A stretch of DNA of 64,000 nucleotides from Paenibacillus sp. BJ-4 (GCF_020404765.1 NZ_JAIVEM010000030.1:32511-96510); one strand, 5' to 3'. Shown: positions 54,589 through 63,209, numbered from the stretch's first letter. Notes: generated by a model from the letters alone, not told the origin. Numbers and translations: made by a program.

Positions 54589-55710
54589 TTAGTTCATTTC
54601 CAGGTTGTGTTTAAGCCAGTCTATCATTTCCGGGAACACCTCATCCAGATAATCCATGGTGCAATGTTCCCCGTCTTCGTAATATTTAAGTTGCTTGTCT
54701 CCCTGTGCCCATCTCATCATCTTTTCTGAATGAATTTTTGGCGAGGGCATCACTTCATCCTTCCCTACATGATAAAACAATAGAGGGACTTGCAGATTCG
54801 GAGCCATTTCAATATCCCAATCAAATTGATGAACAGCTGCTTCAAGTGTCTTACATCCAGTCATGTAAGTGACGCCACGCTGCCAGATTGGATTCAATTG
54901 CTTTAAACCTTGGAGACCCCCGGTATAAACCAGCCCACTGTTACCTACCACGCATTTTACTCGTTTGTCATATGCCGCAGACACCGGGGCTAAATATCCT
55001 CCTAAGCTAAAGCCTGTCAAGGCGATTTTTTGAGTATCCATTTGATAATCCTGCTGCATCTCCGACCAGTCGATAATTGCGGAAACCGCTTTGTGATATT
55101 CCTTGACCTCAAATTTCATGTCCTTCCACAGTTCTCCCTGCCCGGGGCCATCAAAAGCAATAAAATTGAATCCATGCCGCCTGTAAATGTTGCCGTGGGA
55201 ATGACCTTCAGCTTCCTTAATGTTATCCATTCCATTCACAAAAATGACCAAGGGTTGGTTCGGAATTCCTGAAAGCCGTAAATAAGCTGGAATTTTTACA
55301 CCTTGAAACGGAATCTCAATCCGAATTGGTTTTTCTTTGTCTTCATATAAACGGATGGCTTGTTTGTAGCTTCTTCTGGCTTTCTCTTGAGATCCTTCTT
55401 TCTGACTGGAATCAATAAAGAAGATGTGTTGGCCAACATGATAGCAACCTACTGCCGCATAAAATAATGCTTTGGCCTTAGTACGATAACCTTCATTTAA
55501 AGCCTGTTCGGCTTTTCTATAAAGTTCATCCCCTTCCTTCGTCCATTCTTCACACCACTGCATCCAATTTGGAATTCTGGCGACGACTCTTTTCAATCTT
55601 CCCAAATCAATTCCGAAAGATAAGAATCTTCCGTACCATCTGTGATACACATTCTTTTCATTAAAAATAAACTTAAAGGCAAACTTCTCTCGCAGGGACA
55701 ACTTTACCAA
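54589..55710 (-). CDS. FrsA/DUF1100-type alpha/beta hydrolase (copy 2)
   Basis: This 373-residue paralogue has the same build: helical cap (QALNEGYRTKAKALFYAAVG), VIFVNGMDNIKEAEG near the oxyanion hole, FDGPGQGELWKDM, nucleophile ALTGFSLGGYLAPVSA, acid in HVGKDEVMPSPK and His in YEDGEHCTMDYLD. The start is TTG at 55708-55710 with GAGGAGG seven bases upstream. A MarR gene precedes it on the same strand, and the same 20-bp box stands upstream of both genes (55745-55764 and 56253-56272), pointing to joint control. Substrate unknown. Confidence 0.82.
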   Translation of the reverse strand: MVKLSLREKFAFKFIFNEKNVYHRWYGRFLSFGIDLGRLKRVVARIPNWMQWCEEWTKEGDELYRKAEQALNEGYRTKAKALFYAAVGCYHVGQHIFFIDSSQKEGSQEKARRSYKQAIRLYEDKEKPIRIEIPFQGVKIPAYLRLSGIPNQPLVIFVNGMDNIKEAEGHSHGNIYRRHGFNFIAFDGPGQGELWKDMKFEVKEYHKAVSAIIDWSEMQQDYQMDTQKIALTGFSLGGYLAPVSAAYDKRVKCVVGNSGLVYTGGLQGLKQLNPIWQRGVTYMTGCKTLEAAVHQFDWDIEMAPNLQVPLLFYHVGKDEVMPSPKIHSEKMMRWAQGDKQLKYYEDGEHCTMDYLDEVFPEMIDWLKHNLEMN

Positions 55711-55744
55711 AGCAATTCCTCCTCAAAATTTTGTTTGCTTTAAC

Positions 55745-55764
55745 TATAATAGCTATAGCAACTA
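55745..55764. promoter_or_regulatory. MarR box 1
   Basis: TATAATAGCTATAGCAACTA, centred on the palindrome ATAGCTAT, lies 35 bp upstream of the hydrolase copy 2 start. It is identical at 19 of 20 positions to box 2. Confidence 0.7.
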
Positions 55765-55778
55765 TATGGTTAAAAAAA

Positions 55779-56219
55779 TTACTCGGCATTGCCACTTATT
55801 CTTTCAAGGACGCTCATAAATACTTTCAATTCTTCGTCTGATATGCCTTCCCGAAATTGTTCGTTAATGGACTTCGCACAAGGAATCAGATCGTGAAACA
55901 TCATTTTTCCTGTATCAGTCAGGTAAATGCGGATGCTTCTCCTATCTTTGTCATGGGTCTCCCTTACGATATAGTCTTTTTTAGAAAGAACGTCCAAAAT
56001 TCTGGTCAGATTTGTTTTGTCTTTGTACGTTTTAATTGCAATTTCACTTTGAATCAGGCCCGGTTCTGCGTACAGCACATTAAGAACTGTCCATTGCTCA
56101 AAAGTGATGTCATATCCCTTTTCCAGGAAGGCGCTTAGAAGCTTTCTCTTTATGAGAACTTCTCCCTTAATAATTTTAAATCCGATCAATTGTGTGTAGT
56201 CATATTTATGATTGGTCAT
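55779..56219 (-). CDS. MarR-family regulator of the hydrolase operon
   Basis: This 146-residue winged-helix regulator has EKGYDITFEQWTVLNVLYAE, the recognition helix region KTYKDKTNLTRILDVLSKKD, and the wing VRETHDKDRRSIRIYLTDTG, all typical of MarR. ATG at 56217-56219 with AAGGCGG upstream is chosen. It precedes hydrolase copy 2 by 68 bp. Matching 20-bp boxes upstream of this gene and of the hydrolase gene suggest it represses both. The inducer is probably the hydrolase substrate or a related aromatic compound. Confidence 0.85.
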   Translation of the reverse strand: MTNHKYDYTQLIGFKIIKGEVLIKRKLLSAFLEKGYDITFEQWTVLNVLYAEPGLIQSEIAIKTYKDKTNLTRILDVLSKKDYIVRETHDKDRRSIRIYLTDTGKMMFHDLIPCAKSINEQFREGISDEELKVFMSVLERISGNAE

Positions 56220-56252
56220 TTGAATAATCCGCCTTATTTTTGTTGTCATAAA

Positions 56253-56272
56253 TATAATAGCTATAACAACTA
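56253..56272. promoter_or_regulatory. MarR box 2
   Basis: TATAATAGCTATAACAACTA, 34 bp before the MarR start, differs from box 1 at a single base. Same orientation and nearly the same distance to the start codon as box 1. Confidence 0.7.
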
Positions 56273-56352
56273 ATTTCGTCAAGAATTATATTTGTAAAAA
56301 ATTCCTGCACCCATCATCAATGACATGTCGATAAAAGCTTCATCCACGCATA

Positions 56353-56928
56353 CTAATTTTTATATAGATCAGACTTTAACTGGCCAAAAATATATTCTTG
56401 CATTTGATCTAAAAGAAGAATGATGTTAGTATCTTTGCCATTTTTCAAAACCCAATGAATAGACATCATTGAGTTAGCAGCATATAGTTCTGCTAAATAC
56501 TCCAATGCGATCGAAGTTGAAGAATTCTGTTGCTTTAAATAAGCTAAGCAAGTCCTAAACAAAATTTGTTCAAACTCCTTACGTAGATCAGCCGTTACTT
56601 CATGAATGGCTAATAATGTTGAAATTTCGAACTTATTTTTAATCATTTGATCGGTTACAAGTTCTATGGCATTAGCCACCTTACCATCTTTCATTGCATC
56701 AAAACGATGTTCAACCTCAACTTTAAAATCAGAAGCATACTGTTTAACTATTTTTTCTAGCAAATCGTACTTATCCAAATAATGACTATAAAAAGTAGAA
56801 CGTCCGATAAGAGCTTGATCACAAATTTTTTTGATCGTAATATCTTTAAAATCCTGCTGTTGGAGTAATTCAATGAAAGCTCGCTCAATAGCTATTTTTG
56901 TTTTATAAATTCTGATATCTTCATTCAT
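56353..56928 (-). CDS. TetR-family regulator, divergent from hydrolase copy 3
   Basis: This 191-residue regulator has the TetR head IRIYKTKIAIERAFIELLQQ and ITIKKICDQALIGRSTFYSH, with YLDKYDLLEKIV. This is the YsiA/DhaS-like group in which the C-terminal domain resembles TetR_C_7-like. It is divergent from hydrolase copy 3, with a 16-bp perfect palindrome in between. A 61-bp stretch of a close relative survives at 51497-51557. The promoter arrangement suggests repression of itself and the hydrolase. Confidence 0.85.
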   Translation of the reverse strand: MNEDIRIYKTKIAIERAFIELLQQQDFKDITIKKICDQALIGRSTFYSHYLDKYDLLEKIVKQYASDFKVEVEHRFDAMKDGKVANAIELVTDQMIKNKFEISTLLAIHEVTADLRKEFEQILFRTCLAYLKQQNSSTSIALEYLAELYAANSMMSIHWVLKNGKDTNIILLLDQMQEYIFGQLKSDLYKN

Positions 56929-56978
56929 TTAACCACTTGCTCCTTATGTGTAAGTTTTCGAACACTTCATATATACCG

Positions 56979-56994
56979 TGTAAGATATCTTACA
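56979..56994. promoter_or_regulatory. 16-bp palindromic operator
   Basis: TGTAAGATATCTTACA is a perfect palindrome between the divergent TetR and hydrolase copy 3 genes. It is the likely TetR site. Confidence 0.7.
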
Positions 56995-57074
56995 GATGAT
57001 GCGATACTAATTATTTTTTATGTAGTAACTATACTCTATAGTAAGCACATACCCAAATTGAAGGAGGAAAATAT

Positions 57075-58182
57075 ATGTTTAAACCCTATGTAAATAACGA
57101 GCAATTCAATCTTCAAATTAACCGTTTTATCAATGATTATTATCAAGAAGATGATCGAGCCGCAACGGATTTGGAAATAATCATTCCGAAATTAATCGAC
57201 ACCCATGGCTGGTATGAAGCTTGGCTCAATTTTGCAAAGAAACGTGAAGATAGCAAGGACTATGACTTAGCCTCAGTCTACTATCAAGCTGCAGAATTTT
57301 ATCTTGCACCCACAGACCCCAATAAAGAAAAAATGTATCAAAAATATAGAGAAACCTTCTATAAAGGCTTTCATGATTTTGATTATGAATCCTACAAGAT
57401 TCCCTATGAAGATTCCTATCTTCCTGCTGTAAAATTATTGACACCTGGCGCTACGAAAACATTGCTTGTCTTTGGTGGGTATGATTCTTACATGGAAGAG
57501 ATGCTTAAAATGATGAAATTTATGAAAGGAATTGATTACAATATTGTTGTGTTTGATGGTCCAGGGCAAGGAACTGCATTAAAAAAAGGTCTTAAATTCA
57601 TTCACAACTGGGAAAAGCCCATATCAGCTGTGATCGATTATTTCAAATTAGATCGTGTAAGCCTCCTAGGTGCTTCTTGGGGAGGATATTTGGCTATGCG
57701 TGCTGCAGCCTTCGAAAAGAGAATCGATAAAGTAGTTGCTTTTAATATTTTCTATTGTGGTCTAGATGCATTAAGAATGGGTATGCCAGAAGAAACGTAT
57801 CAGAGTATGATGCAGCTAGTCGATCATAATGAAGTGGATCAAGTGAATTCATTATTCGAACAGATGATGACTCACAATATTGATTTGCATTGGAAGATTA
57901 CCAAAGGGATGGAAAATACCGGTGAAGCAACGCCTTTTGATCTAAAATTTCGAAAAGCACACGATGCAAGGCATTGGGGCATTCATTAATCAAGATGTTC
58001 TTTTATTAGCTGGAGAAGATGATCAATACGTGCCTATTAGCCGACTCGCACAAATCCAACAAGAATTAATAAATGCTGCGTCCATTACAACCAAAGTATT
58101 TACTAAAGAAACGGGGGGTGAGCAACACTGCCAAGCAGGTCACAGGGAATTAGCATTTAATGAAATGAAGAAATTCCTATAA
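57075..58182 (+). pseudogene. FrsA-type alpha/beta hydrolase (copy 3), frameshifted
   Basis: From ATG 57075 (AAGGAGG upstream) 290 good codons encode a third hydrolase of this type: YDLASVYYQAAEFYLAPTDP in the cap, LLVFGGYDSYMEEM, FDGPGQGTALKKG and the nucleophile LLGASWGGYLAMRAA. At about 57945 the frame shifts inside an A-run: CTAAAATTTCG probably was CTAAAAAATTTCG. The remaining part, NFEKHTMQGIGAFINQDVLL, the acid in AGEDDQYVPIS and the His in GGEQHCQAGHRE, is in the next frame and ends at 58182. The catalytic triad is thus split. It would be about 370 residues if intact. Regulated by the divergent TetR. Confidence 0.78.
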
Positions 58183-58374
58183 CAGCTGGGCAGTATAGTG
58201 TTCCTCCGCAACATGCTCATCAAATACAAGCCGACTCCAATTATAGGGTCGGTTTCGGTTCACATCACTTTAGATATGCTAATATTTCTATGGACATTTA
58301 CTATCTATACTGGAAGGTATGTTTCTGTGCAATTTTACACAGCTAGAAGTTAGTGTAATATCACTCAGATTATT

Positions 58375-58797
58375 TCACTTTATTCGCTTAGAAATCGGAT
58401 GATCTTCATTCAGCTCTAATAAATCCCACAGATTCCCGTATAAATCCTTAAATACTGCAACCATCCCATATGATTGACTTTTGGGTTCTCTCACAAATTC
58501 TATTCCTCTTGAAATCATTTCATTATAATCTCTCCAAAAATCATCAGTGTTTAAGAATAGAAACACTCTACCTCCCGACTGATTACCTATAAATGACTCC
58601 TGTTCAGGCTTAGATGCTCTTGCAAGCAATATTGTAGTACCGACTGAACCGGGAGGTGATACTACTACCCATCGTTTATCTTGTTCTGGCTGATAGATAT
58701 CTTCAACTAATGTAAAATTTAGCTTCTTAGTATAAAAATCTATTGCTTCATCATAATCTTTTACAACCAACGCGATATGAACTATGGATTGAATCAT
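58375..58797 (-). CDS. VOC-family (glyoxalase-like) protein
   Basis: This 140-residue protein has the paired beta-alpha-beta-beta-beta units of the vicinal-oxygen-chelate superfamily: VHIALVVKDYDEAIDFYTKK at the start, WVVVSPPGSVGTTILLARA, and FLFLNTDDFWRDYNEMISRG, then VAVFKDLYGNLWDLLELNE. The His (VHIALV) and Glu (LLELNE) are likely metal ligands. It could be a glyoxalase, dioxygenase or resistance protein. ATG at 58795-58797 with GGAGG upstream is chosen. It follows the BAAT-type gene on the same strand by 137 bp, and may respond to the same regulator. Confidence 0.85.
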   Translation of the reverse strand: MIQSIVHIALVVKDYDEAIDFYTKKLNFTLVEDIYQPEQDKRWVVVSPPGSVGTTILLARASKPEQESFIGNQSGGRVFLFLNTDDFWRDYNEMISRGIEFVREPKSQSYGMVAVFKDLYGNLWDLLELNEDHPISKRIK

Positions 58798-58933
58798 ATT
58801 CTTAACCCTCCAAATTTCGAGTATCTTAGCTTTCTTCCCACGGACTTTCCTTATACCAGCCTTCATGAGCATAATATTCCCTATTATAACGCACTAAATT
58901 AAACTAAAAATCTCCCTTTAATCAATTGTTATA

Positions 58934-60208
58934 TTAATTCATAAAAAACTCTATTGTTTTCTGCCAAGAATCTGATTGACCATAAGAATTTCCTTTTAAC
59001 GTACCACCACAAGTAAACACGCCTAAACCCATTTTTAAGTTCAATGTTTCGCTTAAGGGGATAATATACGGTATTGGTAATGAGTGACCTAAATCCTTAT
59101 AGTCTAAAAGATTGTATCTGTATTTATAATTGGTTTTTTTCAAAATACTCATCATTTCTACACATGCATCGTAAGTATTCCAAACATTATCTCGCTGACC
59201 TGCAATTAGCAGTAAATTTGCATGTGCATTCTCTATTTTTATTCGAGCCTCTTCTTTATTTCTTGCCCTTTCCACACTTTTTTTATATGTAGTAGTAAAC
59301 CCAAAAGGTATATTCTTTTCTAAGCAATCACGCTGATGCTCATAAAAAATGTCATTATCAACTGGTATAAATGGTAATGATCTCCCTTCATATGACCATG
59401 ATGAAACATTTTTACCACTCATCATACCATCCAAAGCTTGAAAACAATATGCATGAGGTGCAGAAACCACAACTTTAGAAATGAAATTATATCGTGAAGC
59501 CAAAAGTAACGCCAATTCTCCACCTTTAGATGTACCATGTACATATATTTCGGTAGCATGTGTTAATGGATTCTTTTTAAGCCAAGAGAACACCTTCTCA
59601 AAATATTCAAGGGGAATTTCCTCGAGTTTTTTAGGCAATCCCTTTTCATTGAAATATCCAACGGTTAAAACATTAAAACCTCTAGATGCCAATGGTCCTG
59701 ACAAAAGCGAAAGACCATTTCGTTCACCATCAGATCCACCCAATACTACAATCGTTTTATTATTTGAGTTTTCAGTGTAAAACAACTCTCCCACAAATTC
59801 ACCAGTAATCTGTTGTCTTTTCACTTCCGGTAACTTAAACATACGCTCTAGTCTTACGTATTCTCGATCTTGTCCATTTTCACATACTATGTCAATAAAT
59901 ACACTATCATCTATTGAAATATTAAGAGCAATATTCCCTCCCTCACTACTAATCTTTTGTAAAGAAGCAATAAGCCCCATACTATCTATATAATCATAAG
60001 TTCCAGAATCAGGTTTGTGTTTTGATAAATCAACACTACCGTTTGAATCCGCAGTAAACCAAGCGAATGATTGATACTTTTCACTTACAGCCCATGGAAA
60101 ATGCATGGATGCAGTTATTTTCATTTTGCCCCTTGGTGGTAACCCTGTGACACAAAAATCAATTTTTTCATCAATAAGTGCAACTCTTGGTTGTACTTGT
60201 AATTTCAT
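58934..60208 (-). CDS. Acyl-CoA thioesterase/BAAT-type hydrolase
   Basis: This 424-residue protein has an N-terminal Ig-like thioesterase/BAAT domain (residues 1-125; LIDEKIDFCVTGLPPRGKMK) and a C-terminal BAAT alpha/beta hydrolase domain (about 150-420; VVLGGSDGERNGLSLLSGPL, the nucleophile in VHGTSKGGELALLL, and the late LDYKDLGHSLPIPY with the His). Eukaryotic relatives hydrolyse or transfer acyl groups from CoA; bacterial members are poorly known. The start ATG follows a GGGGG site. A MarR gene lies 68 bp upstream in the same direction, so both may form an operon. Confidence 0.82.
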   Translation of the reverse strand: MKLQVQPRVALIDEKIDFCVTGLPPRGKMKITASMHFPWAVSEKYQSFAWFTADSNGSVDLSKHKPDSGTYDYIDSMGLIASLQKISSEGGNIALNISIDDSVFIDIVCENGQDREYVRLERMFKLPEVKRQQITGEFVGELFYTENSNNKTIVVLGGSDGERNGLSLLSGPLASRGFNVLTVGYFNEKGLPKKLEEIPLEYFEKVFSWLKKNPLTHATEIYVHGTSKGGELALLLASRYNFISKVVVSAPHAYCFQALDGMMSGKNVSSWSYEGRSLPFIPVDNDIFYEHQRDCLEKNIPFGFTTTYKKSVERARNKEEARIKIENAHANLLLIAGQRDNVWNTYDACVEMMSILKKTNYKYRYNLLDYKDLGHSLPIPYIIPLSETLNLKMGLGVFTCGGTLKGNSYGQSDSWQKTIEFFMN

Positions 60209-60276
60209 CTCGCAACCCCCAAAGATAGTATAGAAAATTTTGATGGAAAAATGTTATCTATTTCAATTCCCATCAT

Positions 60277-60837
60277 TTAAATATGTTTTCTCCGTAAAAT
60301 AAAACTATCTAAAGCTCGAATTTGTGCTTCTTGAAACCCTTCCAAGTCTTCAAATTTATAATTTACATCTTCCTCAAAACCAACGTACTCTTCGTTGTTG
60401 GTACCATATATTCTTTTCAATAAACTCCATAACACTTCTAATTCTTCAGTTGTGAATTCATTAAAAATATCTGCCATTAGGCATATTGCTTTCTCACCAC
60501 ATTCCAGCATGACTCTTTTCCCTAATTCCGTGATTTCTACGTTAATGGCACGTTTGTCCCGTTTGCTCGGTGTCGTAATCAGGTATCCTTTATTCTCTAA
60601 ATTGACTATAAGCTTTTGTGCACTTTGTTTGCTTGTTTCTAACTTTCTTGCAATATTAACAAGTGTTGTTTCATCCTCTGGCAAATGAGCTATTGCCAGC
60701 ATGATCATGTACTGTCGTGATGTTAAATTCTCAAAATAGTTATCGCCTTGTATTTGCAACTTATTAGTAACGGAAAAAAAAGTAGCGTAAGTTTGTTGCA
60801 TTATATATAACTCTCTAAGCGCTTTAGAATATTCCAT
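60277..60837 (-). CDS. MarR-family regulator
   Basis: This 186-residue regulator has the MarR winged helix: NLTSRQYMIMLAIAHLPEDE, NIARKLETSKQSAQKLIVNL and the wing LITTPSKRDKRAINVEITEL. The C-terminal tail (about 40 residues) is longer than average. ATG with GAGGA upstream. It is likely co-transcribed with the BAAT-type gene and probably the VOC gene. Two inverted operator copies stand upstream (60858-60922), which suggests cooperative binding and autorepression. Confidence 0.85.
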   Translation of the reverse strand: MEYSKALRELYIMQQTYATFFSVTNKLQIQGDNYFENLTSRQYMIMLAIAHLPEDETTLVNIARKLETSKQSAQKLIVNLENKGYLITTPSKRDKRAINVEITELGKRVMLECGEKAICLMADIFNEFTTEELEVLWSLLKRIYGTNNEEYVGFEEDVNYKFEDLEGFQEAQIRALDSFILRRKHI

Positions 60838-60857
60838 AAATATATCCTCTTCTTTTT

Positions 60858-60922
60858 ATTGTCATCATGTTGACTATAATTACAATAACAGCATTCTGTA
60901 TTATCGTCAACATGGTGACAAT
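60858..60922. promoter_or_regulatory. Paired inverted MarR operators
   Basis: ATTGTCATCATGTTGAC (60858-60874) and GTCAACATGGTGACAAT (60906-60922) are inverted copies matching at 16 of 17 positions. Each arm is itself a near-palindrome around CATG. They flank the probable promoter of the MarR-BAAT unit. Confidence 0.7.
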
Positions 60923-60961
60923 ACTACTGCTTGGAAATTTCAGATATTTAATAAACAATTG

Positions 60962-61132
60962 TTATTTTTGTATCTGGAACCCCTAGTCGTTATGAACGAT
61001 CAGCCCGGTCACGTCTTTTGCCTTGGCAAAAGCTTTGGCAAAAGCTTTGGCAAAAGCTTTGGCAAACGTCTAGAGTACAAGTTCATTGTCATTACGTTTT
61101 CCAAGCTCGTAAGCCACAATCTCATTATTAAC
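60962..61132 (-). pseudogene. IS3-family transposase fragment
   Basis: On the minus strand the bases read VNNEIVAYELGKRNDNELVL, TAG, TFAKAFAKA (repeated), then AKDVTGLIVHND, TAG, GFQIQK and stop. This matches the middle of the IS150/IS3 integrase (OrfB; usual form NDNELVLQTF...DVTGLIxHSDQGFQY). Both TAG codons stand where Gln is expected, so CAG to TAG changes are likely. Neither end of the element could be recognised. The 12-base repeat inside it is described separately. Confidence 0.7.
61025..61060. repeat. 12-bp tandem repeat, three copies plus partial
   Basis: GGCAAAAGCTTT is repeated exactly at 61025-61036, 61037-61048 and 61049-61060, followed by GGCAAA. In the dead transposase frame each unit adds four residues (FAKA), so reading frame is kept. 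Confidence 0.9.
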
Positions 61133-61204
61133 TTACCTAATAGTCGTTTTTTCCACAAAATTCATTACTAATTGTTATATGAAAAACATGGATTTATACT
61201 TAGT

Positions 61205-61477
61205 TTATATGATTTTTCCATCAAATATTTCAACCATCGTCAAAGCCCCTGCTTTGTATCCAGAAATATAATCTGAGGCAGATAATATAGAAATTAAAAC
61301 ATCATTTAAATCGGATAGTTCTTCAATTAATTCATAATCGTGTTCCGACAATCTTGCTTTTAGAGTTTTCATAGAAGCGGTTATTTTCTGATGGATTGAT
61401 TCAAGCTCAGGGTTTATCGGTCTAGTTCTTTCACTTGGATACCATTTTCCGTAATATAAATCTTCTAAGATACTCAT
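61205..61477 (-). CDS. DUF6809 family small protein
   Basis: This 90-residue protein matches a short family common in Paenibacillus and Clostridia (DUF6809): SILEDLYYGKWYPSERTRP at the start, LKARLSEHDYELIEELSDLN in the middle and the closing GYKAGALTMVEIFDG. It is probably all helical and cytosolic; function is unknown. ATG at 61475-61477 is chosen because AAGGAG lies nine bases upstream. It is flanked by a transposase remnant and a terminator-like hairpin at 61703-61748; the intervening bases hold nothing recognisable. Confidence 0.75.
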   Translation of the reverse strand: MSILEDLYYGKWYPSERTRPINPELESIHQKITASMKTLKARLSEHDYELIEELSDLNDVLISILSASDYISGYKAGALTMVEIFDGKII

Positions 61478-61702
61478 ATTCATCTTCTCCTTCTTAATAG
61501 AGATAAAGGTTTGAGTTAAATGCTTATAGTTCCATAATTTTGAATGCAGAATACCTTTTTGTTCCCCCAAAAACAAGAATATCTCATTAAAAAATCAAAA
61601 TTGATTTTTAGCGAATATTTCACTAGAAAACGAAGTGAATACAGCCCTTCTCTGAAAATAAGCAGGACTTCATTTTTTTATAGTAAGATCGAATGCAAGC
61701 AC

Positions 61703-61748
61703 AAAGAGCATTGCTCTGTCGACAACATCGGCTTAGACAATGCTCTTT
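61703..61748. terminator. Hairpin between MFS and DUF6809 genes
   Basis: Perfect 11-bp arms AAAGAGCATTG (61703-61713) and CAATGCTCTTT (61738-61748) enclose 24 bases. It is 97 bp beyond the MFS stop codon; the T-run is short. Confidence 0.6.
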
Positions 61749-61844
61749 ATTTTATTGCAACTGCCCTTGGGACAGTATCTTCTGTGCATTAAAGTTAGAA
61801 GTTATAGCAAGCGAAATTTTAAAAAACTCCTCACTAATACCAGA

Positions 61845-63050
61845 TTACTGTGGAGGGAACGAATGCTTTTTGCCACCCCAAGCCACGAGAAGCGCAAGGA
61901 ATAAGAGTATGAATAATGCCCATGCAAATGATCCCACACCAAAAGTTTCAAGTAAAATACCCCCAGCCATCCCGCCGCCGGCGATAGCCAGATTCCATAC
62001 GGTCGTGTTAATCGGCATGACCATATCCACTTTGCTCTCCCCTGCAGCCTGAGCAAGCGCCGTTTGCAATAGCGTTGCTGCGCCGCCGAAAGTTAAACCC
62101 CATACCGTAACAATGATATAGATCATAAAGACATTGGAGTTGCTAAAGCTCATGGCAATAGAAATTAAGACGAAGGAAATAAGACTAATAAGGACAAGCT
62201 TACGCAGCCAACGGTCGATGAATACGCCAGTTATCCATATACCTACGAGAGCAGCAATGCCAAAGAAAGCCAGCGCCAGACCAACTCTCTCACCCATCCC
62301 ATTGGAGGTAAGAAATGGAGCAATATAAGTATAGAGAATATTATGGGCTGTCATCCAGGTCAGAACAACCATAAGTATGGGCCGAATACCCGGTGTAAGG
62401 AAGACTGCATAGATCGAAGTTTGCTTATCGGAGGACTGTCCCGGATAGTCCGGCACCTTCCAAAGCACCCACGCGATCAGTATAACAGTCAGTAGCGACA
62501 TGATTCCAAAAACGGAACGCCAACCCATGAGGTTCCCCAGAAACGTTCCCGCAGGGACACCAATGGCCAAGGCGATGGGCGTTCCAACCATGGCAACTGC
62601 CATCCCCCTCCCCTTCAATGTAGCAGATACCATGCGAAGAGCGTAACCGCCGATCATACCCCATAGAACTCCAGCCGAAACTCCTGCCAGCAGGCGGGCA
62701 GCCAGCGTCAGTATATAGCTGGAAGAAATAGCAGTCACACTGTTAAAAACTAGGAACCCGCAGATAGCCAGAAGTAACAGCGGACGCCTCCGCCATTGAC
62801 GGGTAACTATAGCTACAGGGATGGCAGCCACTAAGGAACCGATGGCATACACAGTGACCAGTTGACCCGCCATTGCCTCTGAAATATAAAGTCCCCTGCT
62901 TATTTGCGGAAGCAAACCAGCCGGAATTGTTTCCGTCATAATACAGATGAATCCTGTCATAGCCAAAGCAAGCAGACCAAGCCAGGGAAAGCGCTCAGAG
63001 GAGGCGGAAGAAGCAATCTTTGTAGTAGTAGAAGAGTTATTGCTGGACAT
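61845..63050 (-). CDS. MFS transporter, SotB/AraJ (YdhP)-like
   Basis: This 401-residue membrane protein has twelve predicted helices and the pattern of the sugar-efflux/arabinose-polymer MFS group: ALAMTGFICIMTETIPAGLL, VTRQWRRRPLLLLAICGF, GKGMA-like KGRGMAVAMVGTPIALAIGV and the ETFGVGSFAWAL end. Relatives export drugs, sugars or purine analogues. ATG has AAGGAG eight bases upstream. The divergent TetR gene with GGATCGAT repeats in the shared promoter region suggests substrate induction. Confidence 0.9.
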   Translation of the reverse strand: MSSNNSSTTTKIASSASSERFPWLGLLALAMTGFICIMTETIPAGLLPQISRGLYISEAMAGQLVTVYAIGSLVAAIPVAIVTRQWRRRPLLLLAICGFLVFNSVTAISSSYILTLAARLLAGVSAGVLWGMIGGYALRMVSATLKGRGMAVAMVGTPIALAIGVPAGTFLGNLMGWRSVFGIMSLLTVILIAWVLWKVPDYPGQSSDKQTSIYAVFLTPGIRPILMVVLTWMTAHNILYTYIAPFLTSNGMGERVGLALAFFGIAALVGIWITGVFIDRWLRKLVLISLISFVLISIAMSFSNSNVFMIYIIVTVWGLTFGGAATLLQTALAQAAGESKVDMVMPINTTVWNLAIAGGGMAGGILLETFGVGSFAWALFILLFLALLVAWGGKKHSFPPQ

Positions 63051-63142
63051 TAGCGCAGCTCCTTAATATCGATTTCAAAACAAGTTCAAGCGAAAAATCA
63101 AGCACATATGCCAATGATTTGCCCTCCTTTTATTTTATTTAT

Positions 63143-63209
63143 GGATCGATCATTCCATATTTTAAAGATACCTTCCAGTCTTGTCAATTACTTTTGGATC
63201 GATTAGTAT
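63143..63209 (+). promoter_or_regulatory. TetR/MFS divergent promoter with GGATCGAT boxes
   Basis: TTGTCA (63181-63186) and TAGTAT (63204-63209), 17 bases apart, form a promoter for the TetR gene. GGATCGAT occurs at 63143-63150 and again at 63196-63203, inside the promoter spacer. These are probable TetR sites for the two divergent genes. Confidence 0.65.

Noticed and set aside
60858..61060. Inverted and tandem repeats considered as a CRISPR-like array
   Set aside because: Units are contiguous 12-mers without spacers, and the inverted arms occur only once each. No cas-like gene is present.
50606..61132. Several in-frame TAG codons in the remnants (DUF2642-like gene, IS256, IS3 fragment) that might suggest amber recoding
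   Set aside because: The same pieces also carry frameshifts, a TGA in place of Trp and missing ends, and intact genes in the window use TAG as a normal stop. Ordinary decay explains them.
60959..61171. A plus-strand frame encoding repeated GKSF units, at first sight a repeat protein
   Set aside because: It has no ribosome site, and the minus strand of the same bases clearly encodes an IS3 transposase segment, which accounts for the repeats.
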